DNA of 64,000 bases from Catelliglobosispora koreensis DSM 44566 (GCF_000379685.1 NZ_KB903249.1:538795-602794), one strand, 5' to 3'. Numbered from the stretch's first letter, positions 1 to 8,767 are shown. A program made the numbers and translations. The notes: generated from the sequence alone by a model not told the origin.

Positions 1-245
1 GCATCGGGCACCCGCATTTGCGCCTCATATCGCAGCAAGCTTCTGCCAGCGGGCAGTGCGAGTCGTGTGCACGCGTTGCCGTAGAGATCCGTGTAGCGGC
101 GAACGGGCAGCTGCTGCGGCTGAATCGTCCATTGCTGGCGTATCAGCGAGACGGGCGCCGCATCGCGCGGTTCGACTTGAAAGATGGCAGGCGTGATCGC
201 CTGCGCTAGGTAGACGAATTCGCATCCCACTCTTACTTGCCGCAC
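1..245 (-). CDS. Transglutaminase-like protein, N-terminal part (runs off left edge)
   Basis: Only the first 81 codons are visible. The reading frame starts at a GTG at 245, preceded by AGGAGG four bases upstream, and stays open to the window edge. The peptide begins VRQVRVGCEFVYLAQAITPA and continues with FQVEPRD and RRYTDLYGNACTRLALPAGR. This matches the beta-rich N-terminal domain found before the Cys-His-Asp protease fold in actinobacterial transglutaminase-family proteins. The catalytic part lies outside the window, so activity cannot be judged. Family assignment is from recalled N-terminal motifs. Confidence 0.7.
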   Translation of the reverse strand, partial: MRQVRVGCEFVYLAQAITPAIFQVEPRDAAPVSLIRQQWTIQPQQLPVRRYTDLYGNACTRLALPAGRSLLRYEAQMRVPD

Positions 246-263
246 AGGCCCTCCTAGGTCGCG

Positions 264-662
264 TCACGACGCGTCAAGCAACGCCGCTAGTTCGAAACGT
301 GCCCATTCATCGTGGTCTTCAAGCAGGCCGGTCCAAAACGCTGCTTGGCCAGGCACGGTGAGCTCGCCGATCAGATGCAGCGCATAATGGCGTTCGCTGC
401 CACGGCGGTGCGCGATGGCGGTGATCCACGTTGGAATGTCGGGGGTTTCGGCGCCGCAGCGGGCGTCGAACGCGCACATCCACCACACCTCGCAGAACGT
501 GGCACGAACCACGTGCATGGATTGGTGCGGATCGGGCACATGACCCTGCGCGGCGGCGAGAGCCGTTGGCGCGCAAGCGGTGTAGAGATGCTGGAACGCA
601 CCGTGATCACCGGTGCCGACCCGGACGGCCAGCTGTTCCAAGGTTTGTTTGGTATCAAGCAT
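264..662 (-). CDS. Sigma-70 region 2-like small protein
   Basis: A 132-aa protein starting at ATG 662 behind an AGGGG element. Residues about 5-90 resemble region 2 of ECF sigma factors: a GDHGAFQHLYTACAPTALAAA helix, a later TFCEVWWMCAFD stretch and a PTWITAIAHRRGSERHY helix. There is no region 4 helix-turn-helix; the chain ends in an acidic tail (LLEDHDEWARFELAALLDAS). It may be a degenerate sigma factor, a sigma decoy or a regulator. It lies downstream of a full SigB/F-type sigma gene on the same strand, about 160 bases away, so the two may be cotranscribed. Confidence 0.5.
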   Translation of the reverse strand: MLDTKQTLEQLAVRVGTGDHGAFQHLYTACAPTALAAAQGHVPDPHQSMHVVRATFCEVWWMCAFDARCGAETPDIPTWITAIAHRRGSERHYALHLIGELTVPGQAAFWTGLLEDHDEWARFELAALLDAS

Positions 663-822
663 TGTGGGTCCCCTTTTCAGTACACCTGTCGATTCCAGGC
701 GCACCACCGGGGTCCCGGGTGGCACACTTACCCTTAGCTCAACGCGCGGGCCGGTGAAGACGTCGCGGCGTCGAGGCCGCGGGGACCAGAACCTTGACAA
801 TGTGCCGCGATGGGCGACCTCG

Positions 823-1545
823 TCAGAGTGGCGGCTGAGGCCGCGCGAGCATGCCGGTGCGTAGCAAGCCGATGCAGCGGGTAATCAAACGGGAGACGTG
901 CATTTGCGAGATGCCGAGTTCCTCAGCGATCTCACGCTGGCACAGGCCACGGCCGAAGCGCAGGCGCAGAATGTGTTGTTCGCGGGTGGGCAGCAGCGCC
1001 AGGTGCTGGCCGAGCACGTGCCTGTCAGCGACTGATTCCATCCGCGCGTCCAGCCCGCCGAGGCGCTGGCCGAGCTCGGTGTCTTCATCATCGGCCGTGG
1101 GCGCGTTGAGTGATCGGGTGCTGTAGGCCAGCCGGCTGTTGACGCCGTCGCGAGTGTCCTGTTCGGACAGTTGCAAGTGGACGGCCAGCTCAGCGATGCT
1201 CGGGGCGTGGCCAAGCGTTTGGGTCAGGCCCGGCACGGCACGGCTGGTTTGCATCTGCAGCTCCTGCAAACGACGGGTCAGATGCAGGCTCCAGCCGTTG
1301 TCGCGGAAGTGTTTCTTCAGCCCGCCCACGATGCACGGATAGGCGTACTGGGCGAAGGCCACGCCACGCGATGGGTCAAATCTGGATGCGGCTTTGACAA
1401 GTTCGAGCATGGCGACTTGAGTCAGATCGTCGAGTTCTTGCCCACGCCCCGCGTAGCCACGCGCGATCCGGGCAGCCATCGTCATGTGTGTGGAGACGAG
1501 AACGGCGCTTTGGCCTAGGGCATGTGTGGTGCTGGTCGGACCCAT
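823..1545 (-). CDS. SigB/SigF-family RNA polymerase sigma factor
   Basis: A 240-aa alternative sigma factor that would direct RNA polymerase to stress or developmental promoters. Region 2 is clear (ARGYAGRGQELDDLTQVAMLELVKAASRFDPSRGVAFAQYA), followed by region 3 and a region 4 helix-turn-helix (LCQREIAEELGISQMHVSRL). ATG 1545 is chosen because GAGGGAG lies at proper spacing; the in-frame ATG at 1560 has no ribosome site. No RsbW-type anti-sigma or anti-anti-sigma gene is adjacent, unusual for this family, so partner-switch control would have to come from elsewhere. Confidence 0.88.
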   Translation of the reverse strand: MGPTSTTHALGQSAVLVSTHMTMAARIARGYAGRGQELDDLTQVAMLELVKAASRFDPSRGVAFAQYAYPCIVGGLKKHFRDNGWSLHLTRRLQELQMQTSRAVPGLTQTLGHAPSIAELAVHLQLSEQDTRDGVNSRLAYSTRSLNAPTADDEDTELGQRLGGLDARMESVADRHVLGQHLALLPTREQHILRLRFGRGLCQREIAEELGISQMHVSRLITRCIGLLRTGMLARPQPPL

Positions 1546-1648
1546 GATCTTCTCCCTCAATGGAGGGACACAGCCTTGTGGTGCCGCCAGGGTCCAGAGC
1601 AGCGTTCCGTGTCTTTCTGCAGACTACGCTCTTTGACGCCACGCGGCG

Positions 1649-2884
1649 TTACGGGTTTGGCTCGGCGCTGATGATCACAGAATCCGGCGGCGGCGGTGGC
1701 GGGCGCTTGCTCACATGCCGGATCGCGGTGTTGAGCATCGCGACAATGGGCACCGCGATCAGCGCCCCGACGATTCCAGCCAAGACGATTCCGGCGGCGA
1801 TCGCGATGATGACGGCCAGCGGGTGGATGGACACGGCCCGGCCCATGATCAGCGGTTGCAAGATGTGCGATTCAACTTGCTGGACGACGATGACCGCCGC
1901 GAGGACGAGCAGAGCGGTGAAGGGACCTTCGTCGACGAGAGCCACGAGGACGGCGACGGCCCCGGACAGGGTCGCCCCGACGATGGGGATGAAAGCGCCG
2001 AGGAAAACCAGCGCGGCTAGTGGCAAAGCGAACTCCACCCGCAAGATGGCCAGAGCGATACCGATGCCGACGGCATCGATGAATGCGACGAGCACGGTGG
2101 CGCGCACATAGGCGACGAGGGTCAGCCATGCCGCCCGCCCGGCATCCCCGGCCTGGCGCTGGGTCCGCCGCGGCAGAGCCCGGGTGACGAATCGCCATAG
2201 GCGATCTCCGTCGCGCAGAAAGAAGAAGGTGACGAACAAGATGAGCAGACCCGAGGCGATCGCTTGCACGCCAGCGGTTGCCGTGGCGAAGGCGCCGCTC
2301 GTCAAGGATTGGCGGTTGGTTTGCAGCCAGAGGCCGGCCGCGTCGATCGCTTCATCGAGTTGCTGGGTGGAAAGGCCCAAGGGCCCATCGCGTAACCATT
2401 GCTGGATCTGGCCGACTCCGGTGGTCGCCTTTTCGGCCAATGCTGGTCCACCTTGGACGAACTGTGTGATCACGAGCGTCAGGGTGCCCGCGACCACGAC
2501 AAGCCCGCCGGCGAGCACGATCGCTGTCGCTAGCGAACCAGGCATCCGCGCCCGGGTGCGTAAGAACCCGACCGCCGGAGCCAGCAACGCAGACAGCAGC
2601 AGCGCGATGGCCAAGGGGATCAAGACCGCTGACAGGTGGCTGACCAGCCATAGCAGGACGTATCCGCCTGCGGCGAGCACCAGGAGGCGCCATGTCCAGG
2701 CGACGGTGACCCGCAGCCCGTAGGGGACCTGGATGTCGGCGTCACGCCCGGGCTCATCGGAGGACTCCGCATCGACAGCGGTGTCCTCAGCGTCCTCAGC
2801 CGCCTGTCGAGCCGCTCGAATCCTCGCGCGGGCGGCCTGTGCCGCACGGCGAAGCCGGCTGCGCTCTGTGTCTGACTCGGCCAC
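1649..2884 (-). CDS. AI-2E family (PerM-type) transporter
   Basis: A 411-aa integral membrane protein of the AI-2E/PerM superfamily. A charged Ala/Arg-rich cytoplasmic N-terminus (residues 1-55) precedes two close hydrophobic helices (about 65-110), a third near 120-145, a soluble loop and a C-terminal block of helices (about 235-395) with the family-typical FIPIVGATLSG segment. The tail is a proline run (RPPPPPPDSV). Members export peptides, quorum signals or ions; the substrate here cannot be inferred. Divergent from the YihY-family gene at 2993. Confidence 0.88.
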   Translation of the reverse strand: MAESDTERSRLRRAAQAARARIRAARQAAEDAEDTAVDAESSDEPGRDADIQVPYGLRVTVAWTWRLLVLAAGGYVLLWLVSHLSAVLIPLAIALLLSALLAPAVGFLRTRARMPGSLATAIVLAGGLVVVAGTLTLVITQFVQGGPALAEKATTGVGQIQQWLRDGPLGLSTQQLDEAIDAAGLWLQTNRQSLTSGAFATATAGVQAIASGLLILFVTFFFLRDGDRLWRFVTRALPRRTQRQAGDAGRAAWLTLVAYVRATVLVAFIDAVGIGIALAILRVEFALPLAALVFLGAFIPIVGATLSGAVAVLVALVDEGPFTALLVLAAVIVVQQVESHILQPLIMGRAVSIHPLAVIIAIAAGIVLAGIVGALIAVPIVAMLNTAIRHVSKRPPPPPPDSVIISAEPNP

Positions 2885-2992
2885 CAGATCTCCTTCGCGA
2901 GTCCCGTTGCCACTGCCTTACCCGGATACCGCGGTTTCGTACCAGCCTTGGCGGGGAAGTGTCGAAATGCCGCTGGCGGGTACTCCTGGCAG

Positions 2993-3862
2993 GTGAGCGA
3001 ATTACGGCGGCGGCTATCTGAGGGCGTGGCACGTCTGCGCCGCAAAGCCGGCTGGCTAGATCACGTGGCGCGCGCCGCGATGCGGTATGACCGTGCTGAC
3101 GGTGGCCGGCTAGCCGCCGCGGTGACCTACTACGCCTTCTTCGCCGTGTTTTCCCTTGCTCTGCTTGGCTTCGCGGCCCTGGGATCCATTGTGGACAATC
3201 CTGGATTGCTTGCGGCGATGCAGGAACGGCTGCCGCGGGTAGTACCCCGTCTTGATCTCGCGGAGTTGCGTGAGGCCCGGGGCGTGGCCTGGATCGCGGG
3301 TCTGGTCGTGTTGCCGGTCTCTGGCATGTTCTGGGTCGACTCGCTGCGCTCGGCTATCCGGGCGATCTGGGGCGTGCCGCAGTATCCGGGCAAGTTCTTT
3401 ACCCGGCAGCTGACCGACTTGCTGGTGCTCGTTGGGCTTGGCCTGCTTTTGATCGTGGCGCTGGGAATCGAGGCCGGGACTCAGTACCTGGTTGGCCTCT
3501 TAGGCAATGCGGCGACAAGTGCTGGGGGTGCTTTGCCCGCGGTGGCGGCGTTCACCATGGGGCTTGCGGTTAACACGGTGTTGTCGATGGCTGTGCTAAC
3601 GGGACTGCCACGGCTGCGGATGCCATTGCGCCGGGTGGCCGGGCCGGCGCTGCTGATCGCCGCCGGGGTCCAGGGGCTCACGAGCATCGGGCGCGTCTAC
3701 GTCAACGCGATCGCCGTCCAGCCGGTCTATCAGGCCGTCGCGGCGGCGGTCGGCTTGCTGATTTTCCTTAATCTGCTCAACCAGCTGATCCTTTTCGCCA
3801 GTGCGCTAACCGCCACCGCCCAGGCGGAGGAGCCACTGAACGCCGGGCCCCAGCTACCATAG
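2993..3862 (+). CDS. YihY/BrkB family inner membrane protein
   Basis: A protein of about 289 aa with the YihY/virulence-factor BrkB signature: GGRLAAAVTYYAFFAVFSLALLG at the start of the membrane domain, then about six hydrophobic segments, ending LINFLNLLNQL-like (actual LLIFLNLLNQLILFASAL). The function is not established despite an old RNase BN label. The start is uncertain: GTG 2993 gives a sensible basic N-terminus without a clear ribosome site; TTG 2948 and GTG 3026 are alternatives. It shares a divergent promoter region with the AI-2E transporter. Confidence 0.85.
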   Translation: MSELRRRLSEGVARLRRKAGWLDHVARAAMRYDRADGGRLAAAVTYYAFFAVFSLALLGFAALGSIVDNPGLLAAMQERLPRVVPRLDLAELREARGVAWIAGLVVLPVSGMFWVDSLRSAIRAIWGVPQYPGKFFTRQLTDLLVLVGLGLLLIVALGIEAGTQYLVGLLGNAATSAGGALPAVAAFTMGLAVNTVLSMAVLTGLPRLRMPLRRVAGPALLIAAGVQGLTSIGRVYVNAIAVQPVYQAVAAAVGLLIFLNLLNQLILFASALTATAQAEEPLNAGPQLP

Positions 3863-3944
3863 ACACAGCTTCGCCATGTTTGCACCGCCCTAGACCCTGG
3901 CGGTCGTCCGCGTTTTCGTGCGCACGGATGAAGGGTCTTTTCTT

Positions 3945-4889
3945 ATGGTTCTTGTTGGCCCGCAAAGGCACGCACCGTCTGCCGTGGGCAAGCCATTGTT
4001 GGAACAACCGCCGCCACGGTGGGCTCTGGGGGTCTTGACCGCCGGTGTCGCCTTGCCTTTGCTCGCGCTCATAGCCGCCGTGCCGGTGGCGTGGGGATGG
4101 GGACTGTCCTTTCTGGACCTATTCCTGGCGCTGGCGTTCTATCTTGTCTCCGGATTCGGTGTCACCGTTGGGTTTCACCGCTACTTCACCCACGGCGCGT
4201 TCAAAGCGAAACGCTGGTTGCGCATTACCCTCGCCACGGCTGGATCGCTGGCGATCGAAGGCGCGCCCATCATCTGGGTGGCCGATCACCGCCGCCATCA
4301 CGCCTACGCCGACCGGGAAGGCGATCCACATTCGCCTTGGCGCTATGGGGCCACCGTCAGCGGCATAGCCAAAGGGCTCCTGTTCGCACACATGGGCTGG
4401 ATGTTCAGGCGGGAATCGTCCAACCGCGACCGGTTCGCCCCCGACCTGCTAGCTGATCCTGACATCAAGCTTGTCGACCGTCTCTTCGGGCCTATCGCGC
4501 TGTTCTCAGCGTTCGCCCCGCCGCTCATTGGCGGTTTGGTGACGTGGTCCTGGCAGGGCGCGCTGACCGCGTTCTTCTGGGCCAGTCTCGTGCGCATCGG
4601 TTTGCTGCATCACATCACGTGGTCCATCAATTCGGTCTGTCACGTGTATGGGCAGCGGCCGTTCGCCACCCACGGCGCTGACCGTGCCGCCAACTTCTGG
4701 CCACTCGCGGTCATTTCGTTTGGGGAGAACTGGCACAACTCCCATCACGCCGACCCGACCTGTGCCCGCCACGGCGTCCTGCCCGGGCAACTTGACCCTT
4801 CCGCCCGCGTTATCTGGGCGCTGGAAAAGGCTGGCTGGGCAAGTGATGTGCGCTGGCCTATGCCGCGAAGACCGCATGCCAAACCTTGA
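3945..4889 (+). CDS. Acyl-CoA/acyl-lipid delta-9-type fatty acid desaturase
   Basis: A 314-aa membrane di-iron desaturase that introduces a double bond into acyl chains. The three histidine boxes are intact: HRYFTH (residues 78-83), HRRHH (115-119) and a C-terminal NWHNSHH box. Two hydrophobic hairpins flank box one. ATG 3945 is chosen over GTG 3918 because GAAGGG lies nine bases upstream. The stop overlaps the CPBP protease start by 14 bases, suggesting a membrane-homeostasis operon continuing to about 6083. Electron donor genes are not nearby. Confidence 0.92.
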   Translation: MVLVGPQRHAPSAVGKPLLEQPPPRWALGVLTAGVALPLLALIAAVPVAWGWGLSFLDLFLALAFYLVSGFGVTVGFHRYFTHGAFKAKRWLRITLATAGSLAIEGAPIIWVADHRRHHAYADREGDPHSPWRYGATVSGIAKGLLFAHMGWMFRRESSNRDRFAPDLLADPDIKLVDRLFGPIALFSAFAPPLIGGLVTWSWQGALTAFFWASLVRIGLLHHITWSINSVCHVYGQRPFATHGADRAANFWPLAVISFGENWHNSHHADPTCARHGVLPGQLDPSARVIWALEKAGWASDVRWPMPRRPHAKP

Positions 4890-5649
4890 CTCCACCCGGC
4901 TGCCCCGCAGTAACGCACGCTTTTACGCTTATGGCATGGACTCGGTGTCAGCGTCGGCGCGTATTCGCATCGCCTTAGCGGGCTGCGTCGCGTTGCTAGC
5001 GGCTACCGCGGTCCTGGCGGGAACCGTGGTGTCCGCTTGGGCCTACCCGCTGATCAACACGGCCGTGGCGGCAACGCTGATCGTGATCGCTGTCAAAGCG
5101 GGCGTGACGCGGGAGGCGATCGGGCTCATCGTTGGCAGGCGAACGATTCTCGCGGCGCTTATTGGCCTGGGCTGTGTAGCCGCCGTGCTGACCGTTGGCT
5201 GGGTGCTGCCGCCGATCCGGGAGGTGTTCACGGCGAGCCCGGCCGCGAGCATTTCCTCAGGTGGTCTGCTGTGGGCGGTGCTCATCCGCGTTCCCTTCGG
5301 CACGGTGCTACTCGAAGAGGTGGCCTTCCGCGGCGTGCTGCCGGCGCTACTTGGCTTTAACGGCAAGCAGTGGCGGTGGGGGCCAATGCTGGGTGCGAGT
5401 GCCTTATTCGGGCTGTTCCACATCTTCCCGGCGCTACAGCAGGGCAAGTGTGATGACCTGGCGGTTCACAGCCTCTTCTGTGGCGCGGGACCTGTCTTCG
5501 CCCCCATCGCCGTCATGACCGTCGCCATGGGACTGGGCCTGCTGCTGTGCCTCGTGCGCCACATCGGTGGCGGCTTGCTCGCACCCTTCGCCGTGCACAC
5601 GGCCGCCAACTCAGCTGGATACATCTTGGCCTGGGCGTCGCCTGTCTAA
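4876..5649 (+). CDS. CPBP family intramembrane glutamic endopeptidase
   Basis: A 257-aa multi-helix membrane protein of the CAAX/Abi (CPBP) family. The catalytic EExxxR motif is EEVAFR (residues 147-152); FGLFHIFP supplies the FxxxH motif and a later HTAANS the third conserved element. Members cleave prenylated or membrane peptides; in bacteria they often act in bacteriocin self-immunity. Start ATG 4876 overlaps the desaturase; ATG 4936 would begin closer to the first helix and is also possible. Confidence 0.87.
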   Translation: MPNLDSTRLPRSNARFYAYGMDSVSASARIRIALAGCVALLAATAVLAGTVVSAWAYPLINTAVAATLIVIAVKAGVTREAIGLIVGRRTILAALIGLGCVAAVLTVGWVLPPIREVFTASPAASISSGGLLWAVLIRVPFGTVLLEEVAFRGVLPALLGFNGKQWRWGPMLGASALFGLFHIFPALQQGKCDDLAVHSLFCGAGPVFAPIAVMTVAMGLGLLLCLVRHIGGGLLAPFAVHTAANSAGYILAWASPV

Positions 5650-5738
5650 CCTTGCCTTGTTACGCCAAGGGCGACGCTGGGTACCCCTTAGGCACAAGCG
5701 TCATTACCGCCCGCACCGCGGGCTGGAAGCAGCGACAC

Positions 5739-6083
5739 ATGGTAATTCTTGGACTCTTGCTGTTCCTCGCCATGGTGGGCATATCGCTCGCCTTAATCTG
5801 GGCCAACGACAGCATCTTCACCGCACCAGCAGCCGCCGTCGAACTGCTTGGCGATTCGATAGAGGTCACCATGGGACAGGTCTTCCTGGCCGGTTTCGTG
5901 GTCGGCGCGCTGGCGCTACTCGGCCTGGTCATGCTGCTTAGTGGGCTCGGCCGCAACGCACGGCGCCGCTCGACGGCACGTCATCAACTGCGCGATCATC
6001 GCCAGGAAATCCAGGACCTGCAACGAAAGCACGTCGCCAACGACGATGCCGCCGACAGCGAAGGGATCACCACCCGGCGATAA
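5739..6083 (+). CDS. Small two-helix membrane protein, LapA-like
   Basis: A 114-aa protein: helix one at residues 1-22 (VILGLLLFLAMVGISLALIWA), an extracytoplasmic loop with VELLGDSIEVT, helix two near 45-70 (VFLAGFVVGALALLGLVMLL) and a charged, likely coiled-coil tail rich in Arg, Gln and Glu. This two-helix plus cytoplasmic coil layout resembles LapA/DUF1049 proteins. Third gene of the desaturase-CPBP run, 90 bases after the CPBP stop, followed by a strong terminator. Function inferred only from shape. Confidence 0.62.
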   Translation: MVILGLLLFLAMVGISLALIWANDSIFTAPAAAVELLGDSIEVTMGQVFLAGFVVGALALLGLVMLLSGLGRNARRRSTARHQLRDHRQEIQDLQRKHVANDDAADSEGITTRR

Positions 6084-6090
6084 CGTCGGC

Positions 6091-6132
6091 ATTGCCAAAG
6101 GCGCCGCCCCGCCTGGCGGCGCCTTTGGCAAT
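6091..6132. terminator. Bidirectional terminator hairpin
   Basis: Perfect 18-base arms (6091-6108 and 6115-6132, ATTGCCAAAGGCGCCGCC and its complement) around a six-base loop, placed between the convergent genes ending at 6083 and 6135. Confidence 0.85.
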
Positions 6133-6134
6133 GT

Positions 6135-6584
6135 CTATGGCAGACAGTAGAAGACGGGGAACATCGGGTCGCGGCGCTGGTAGACCCGTTGGCCCTGGGT
6201 GCCGGTCACGTAACCGTTGGCGTTAGCGCACTGGCCGGGACCAATGTAGACCTTCAGTGGTCCCGCGTAGTACCACCGCGGTGCCTCATCTTTGAGGCCG
6301 TTGAGGGAAACGCCGGTGTCGCTGGCGAGACCAACGAGGTGGTACTTAATGGTCACCGCGCAAAACCAGCCGGTGTTGTAGTAGCGCAGCAGGAAGACCG
6401 CCCCGACACGGTTTTCCCCGCCTGATCCGTCAGCTTCAACGGCTTCGGCGGTGTCGACAACGGTATAGCCCGCACCGCAAACGGCGTTGGGACTGTAGGG
6501 GTTTGGCTGATAGGCCTGTGCGGCTGATGGCGTGAGGACAATGGCGGCAAGGCATACCGCCGCTAGCCCGATCTTCTTGAACAT
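6135..6584 (-). CDS. Secreted protein of unknown function
   Basis: A 149-aa protein with a textbook signal peptide (residues 1-25: basic MFKKIG, hydrophobic core, PSAAQA cleavage site). The mature chain starts YQPNPYSPN, contains four cysteines that could form disulfides (in NAVCGAGY, GWFCAVT, GQCANAN and FYCLP), and is rich in Tyr and Gly. ATG 6584 is chosen because it begins the signal peptide. I do not recognise the family; small Cys-containing secreted actinobacterial proteins of this kind are common. Confidence 0.75.
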   Translation of the reverse strand: MFKKIGLAAVCLAAIVLTPSAAQAYQPNPYSPNAVCGAGYTVVDTAEAVEADGSGGENRVGAVFLLRYYNTGWFCAVTIKYHLVGLASDTGVSLNGLKDEAPRWYYAGPLKVYIGPGQCANANGYVTGTQGQRVYQRRDPMFPVFYCLP

Positions 6585-6699
6585 GACACCACCGTGCCCG
6601 TGGTGCCGGCCGGGGCAGATGTGCCCAGCCACCACAAAGTGGCGCCAAATGCCGCTGTGGCACCACGTCTGCGTACCCCCGCCTGGGCTTTCGCCTCTC

Positions 6700-6948
6700 C
6701 TATGGCGACATGTGACCTTCTGCACCAGGGTTGGTCAGCCGGATGCTTTCGCGCAAGGCGGCCTGCTGGCGCAGTGGGAGGCTGCTGCCATCGGTGGTCG
6801 TCATCGTCCATGGGATCTGGCAGTCGCCTTCATGATCCGCGTCCGGGCAGATCGTGGCGACGAGCCGTTCTGTGAGCCGGTCAACTTCGTCTTCGGTGGC
6901 GAGCACCGCTATCTTGATCGTCCACAATGGCCGGTCATCGGTCGTCAT
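6700..6948 (-). CDS. Small hypothetical protein
   Basis: An 82-aa soluble protein (MTTDDRPLWTIKIAVLATEDEVDRLTERLVATICPDADHEGDC) with regular amphipathic pattern and a Cys pair that could form a disulfide or bind metal. ATG 6948 is preferred: the longer GTG start at 7005 would run into the terminator hairpin of the upstream methyltransferase gene. I do not recognise the family. It is oriented like the methyltransferase and the secreted protein, but separated from the former by that terminator. Confidence 0.55.
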   Translation of the reverse strand: MTTDDRPLWTIKIAVLATEDEVDRLTERLVATICPDADHEGDCQIPWTMTTTDGSSLPLRQQAALRESIRLTNPGAEGHMSP

Positions 6949-6989
6949 CGCGATAGCGTCCCACAATGTTCGCGCACAGTCGTGGTAAC

Positions 6990-7021
6990 CAGGGGCGAGC
7001 GGCACCTGCCACCCGCCCCTG
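6990..7021 (-). terminator. Terminator downstream of methyltransferase
   Basis: Inverted repeat CAGGGGCG (6990-6997) and CGCCCCTG (7014-7021), 19 bases past the stop of the methyltransferase gene. Confidence 0.5.
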
Positions 7022-7039
7022 CGGTGTGTTCAAGCTGTC

Positions 7040-7867
7040 TCAGGCGGGCCTGACGCCCGACATGAGCAGGTAGCCGAGGTTGTCTCGTTGCATGGCGCTC
7101 ATCGTCGGGAAGTCCCTTGCCAGCGCGTCGGCCATTTCCTCGCCGTAAGCCGCGGCGATCGCCGCACGCTTTTGCGGGTAGGTATCCAGCACTTTGGTCA
7201 GGGTGAGGCCAACTTCGCCACTGAGATCCTGCACCTTGACTTCGGCGAATCCCGCCTCGCTGAGCAGTTTCGGGTAGTCAGTGTGGGAGACGATCGACGT
7301 CATCAGGAAGGCGGCGAACAAACCCTCGCGTTGCGCGTCATCGAGTTTGACCCGCTCGCTGACATCGGAGACTACGATCCGGCCACCCGGGCGCAGCACC
7401 CTGAGCATCTCGCGCATCGCGGCCACCCGGTCTGAGGTGTGCGACAGGATCTCGATCGCCCACACGGCGTCAAATGACGCGTCCTCATAGGGTAGGTGCA
7501 TCGCGTCTTCAACAGCGAAGGTCACCTTGTCGCCCAGTCCTGCTTCACTGGCGAGCTTGTTGGCGTCCTCGATCTGCTGGGTGCTCAGGTTGACACCGAC
7601 CGCGGTGACGCCAGTCTGCTGGGCCGCGAGCACGGCGGGCCGGCCATTGCCGCAACCAACATCCAGCAGACGCTGACCGGGCTTCAGGGAAGTGGCATCG
7701 ATGATGGCCTGGGTCAGCCGATCCTGCGCGTCGCTGATGGACGTGTCATCGCCGGGCGCCCACATTCCCATGTGGTTGCTTTTCCCGAAAAGGATAGAGA
7801 AAAACGGGCCCATATAGTCGTAGTAGCCCGCAATCTCCTCATTAGAACGCGGAACAGCGCTACTCAC
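7040..7867 (-). CDS. Class I SAM-dependent methyltransferase
   Basis: A 275-aa small-molecule methyltransferase. Motif I is LLDVGCGNGRPAV (from about residue 67), motif II follows at AVGVNLSTQQ, motif post-I/III at VEDAMHLPYEDASFDAVWAI and LRPGGRIVVSDVS. The N-terminal YYDYMGPFFSILFGKSNHMGMW segment is the lid typical of the RebM/tocopherol methyltransferase-like group, so an O-, N- or C-methylation of a natural product is plausible. A perfect inverted repeat (7882-7902) lies 15 bases upstream of the start, so expression is probably repressor-controlled. Divergent from the VOC gene at 7986. Confidence 0.9.
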   Translation of the reverse strand: MSSAVPRSNEEIAGYYDYMGPFFSILFGKSNHMGMWAPGDDTSISDAQDRLTQAIIDATSLKPGQRLLDVGCGNGRPAVLAAQQTGVTAVGVNLSTQQIEDANKLASEAGLGDKVTFAVEDAMHLPYEDASFDAVWAIEILSHTSDRVAAMREMLRVLRPGGRIVVSDVSERVKLDDAQREGLFAAFLMTSIVSHTDYPKLLSEAGFAEVKVQDLSGEVGLTLTKVLDTYPQKRAAIAAAYGEEMADALARDFPTMSAMQRDNLGYLLMSGVRPA

Positions 7868-7881
7868 AGGTCCTCCTATCG

Positions 7882-7902
7882 ACGAGTGTCTAAGACACTC
7901 GT
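7882..7902. promoter_or_regulatory. Perfect palindromic operator-like site
   Basis: Arms ACGAGTGTCT (7882-7891) and AGACACTCGT (7893-7902) flank a single A. It sits in the divergent promoter region of the methyltransferase and VOC genes. Related sites recur at 11840, 18000 and 22144, arguing for a shared dimeric repressor (TetR-like by geometry). Confidence 0.75.
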
Positions 7903-7985
7903 AAACACTAGACCTACACCCTTGCTTACACCAGTGCGGCTACAGTACGCCGGAGAGTACAAAACACGGCAAAGAAGGAGGAGCT

Positions 7986-8327
7986 ATGTCTGGCGTGCCA
8001 ACCTTTATGGAACTAGGCGTTCCCGACGCCGAGAAGGCCAGGGACTTCTACAGCGCGGTTTTCCCGGCGTGGAATTGGGGACCTAAGCCCAACGGTTTCC
8101 GGGTCCACACCGACACGGTCACCGCCGGCATCCACGGCGGCGACGATACCCGCGAGCTGGTTGTCTACTTGTCTGTCGATAACATCGACGAGGCGGTGAA
8201 GCGCATCCGTGACGCGGGCGGCGAAGCTGACGCCATCATGGACGGTGGCCCGCAATACGGCAGGTTCGCCGAATGCAAGGACAACCAAGGGGTCTCCTTC
8301 GGCGTGCACGAGCCACCTGCCAGCTAA
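7986..8327 (+). CDS. VOC family (glyoxalase/bleomycin-resistance fold) protein
   Basis: A 113-aa single-domain vicinal oxygen chelate protein with two beta-alpha-beta-beta-beta units: FMELGVPDAEKARDFYSAVF then VVYLSVDNIDEAVKRIRDAGG and a GRFAECKDNQGVSFGVHEP ending. A strong AAGAAGGAGG precedes ATG 7986. Members bind small molecules or metals and include resistance proteins, epimerases and dioxygenases; this short version most resembles the uncharacterised antibiotic-sequestration-like group. First of several VOC proteins in this block. Confidence 0.88.
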   Translation: MSGVPTFMELGVPDAEKARDFYSAVFPAWNWGPKPNGFRVHTDTVTAGIHGGDDTRELVVYLSVDNIDEAVKRIRDAGGEADAIMDGGPQYGRFAECKDNQGVSFGVHEPPAS

Positions 8328-8767
8328 ACAACATTCCACCGAGTCAGGGCGCGGCAGCGGGTTGCCGCGCCCTGACTCGTTCCATGCTGTTGTGCGCCTG
8401 TTGGTACGCATGCGGTCACATAGATAGCGATGACGCCGTCGATGTCCGCAGTAATCCGCAATTCCCGCAATGGATTGCTGCCCCCACATCGTGTCCAATT
8501 AGGAATTAGATACCTACCTCATAGCTGACGAGACTGGTGTTTTCTTCTATCCCCGAGTGTTGAGAACCCTGTCCACATAGATGAAGACAACAGGAAGAAA
8601 ACCGACTGTAGTTTGCCGCATGACCGCCCGTGACGCAGATTCCCGCCGCGCGAAGGCACCAGCCGGGCTGTCGCCATGACGGCGGAGTGGCGCTCAGGCC
8701 CGGATGCACTGGTTCGGCGGTCAGCCACCGGTTCTTTGTGGTTCATCATCTTTGAGGAGCACAACGA
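8328..8767. other. Intergenic region with terminator
   Basis: A perfect 16-base inverted repeat (8341-8356 and 8363-8378, GAGTCAGGGCGCGGCA and complement, loop GCGGGT) terminates the VOC gene. The remaining 390 bases hold no convincing gene; the ORFs there have no ribosome sites or family resemblance. The exporter promoter presumably lies in the last part, with GAGGAG just before the GTG start. Confidence 0.7.

Noticed and set aside
18-267. ORFs at the left edge (18-209 plus, 25-267 minus)
   Set aside because: Shadows of the truncated transglutaminase-like frame starting at GTG 245, which has a good ribosome site and recognisable sequence.
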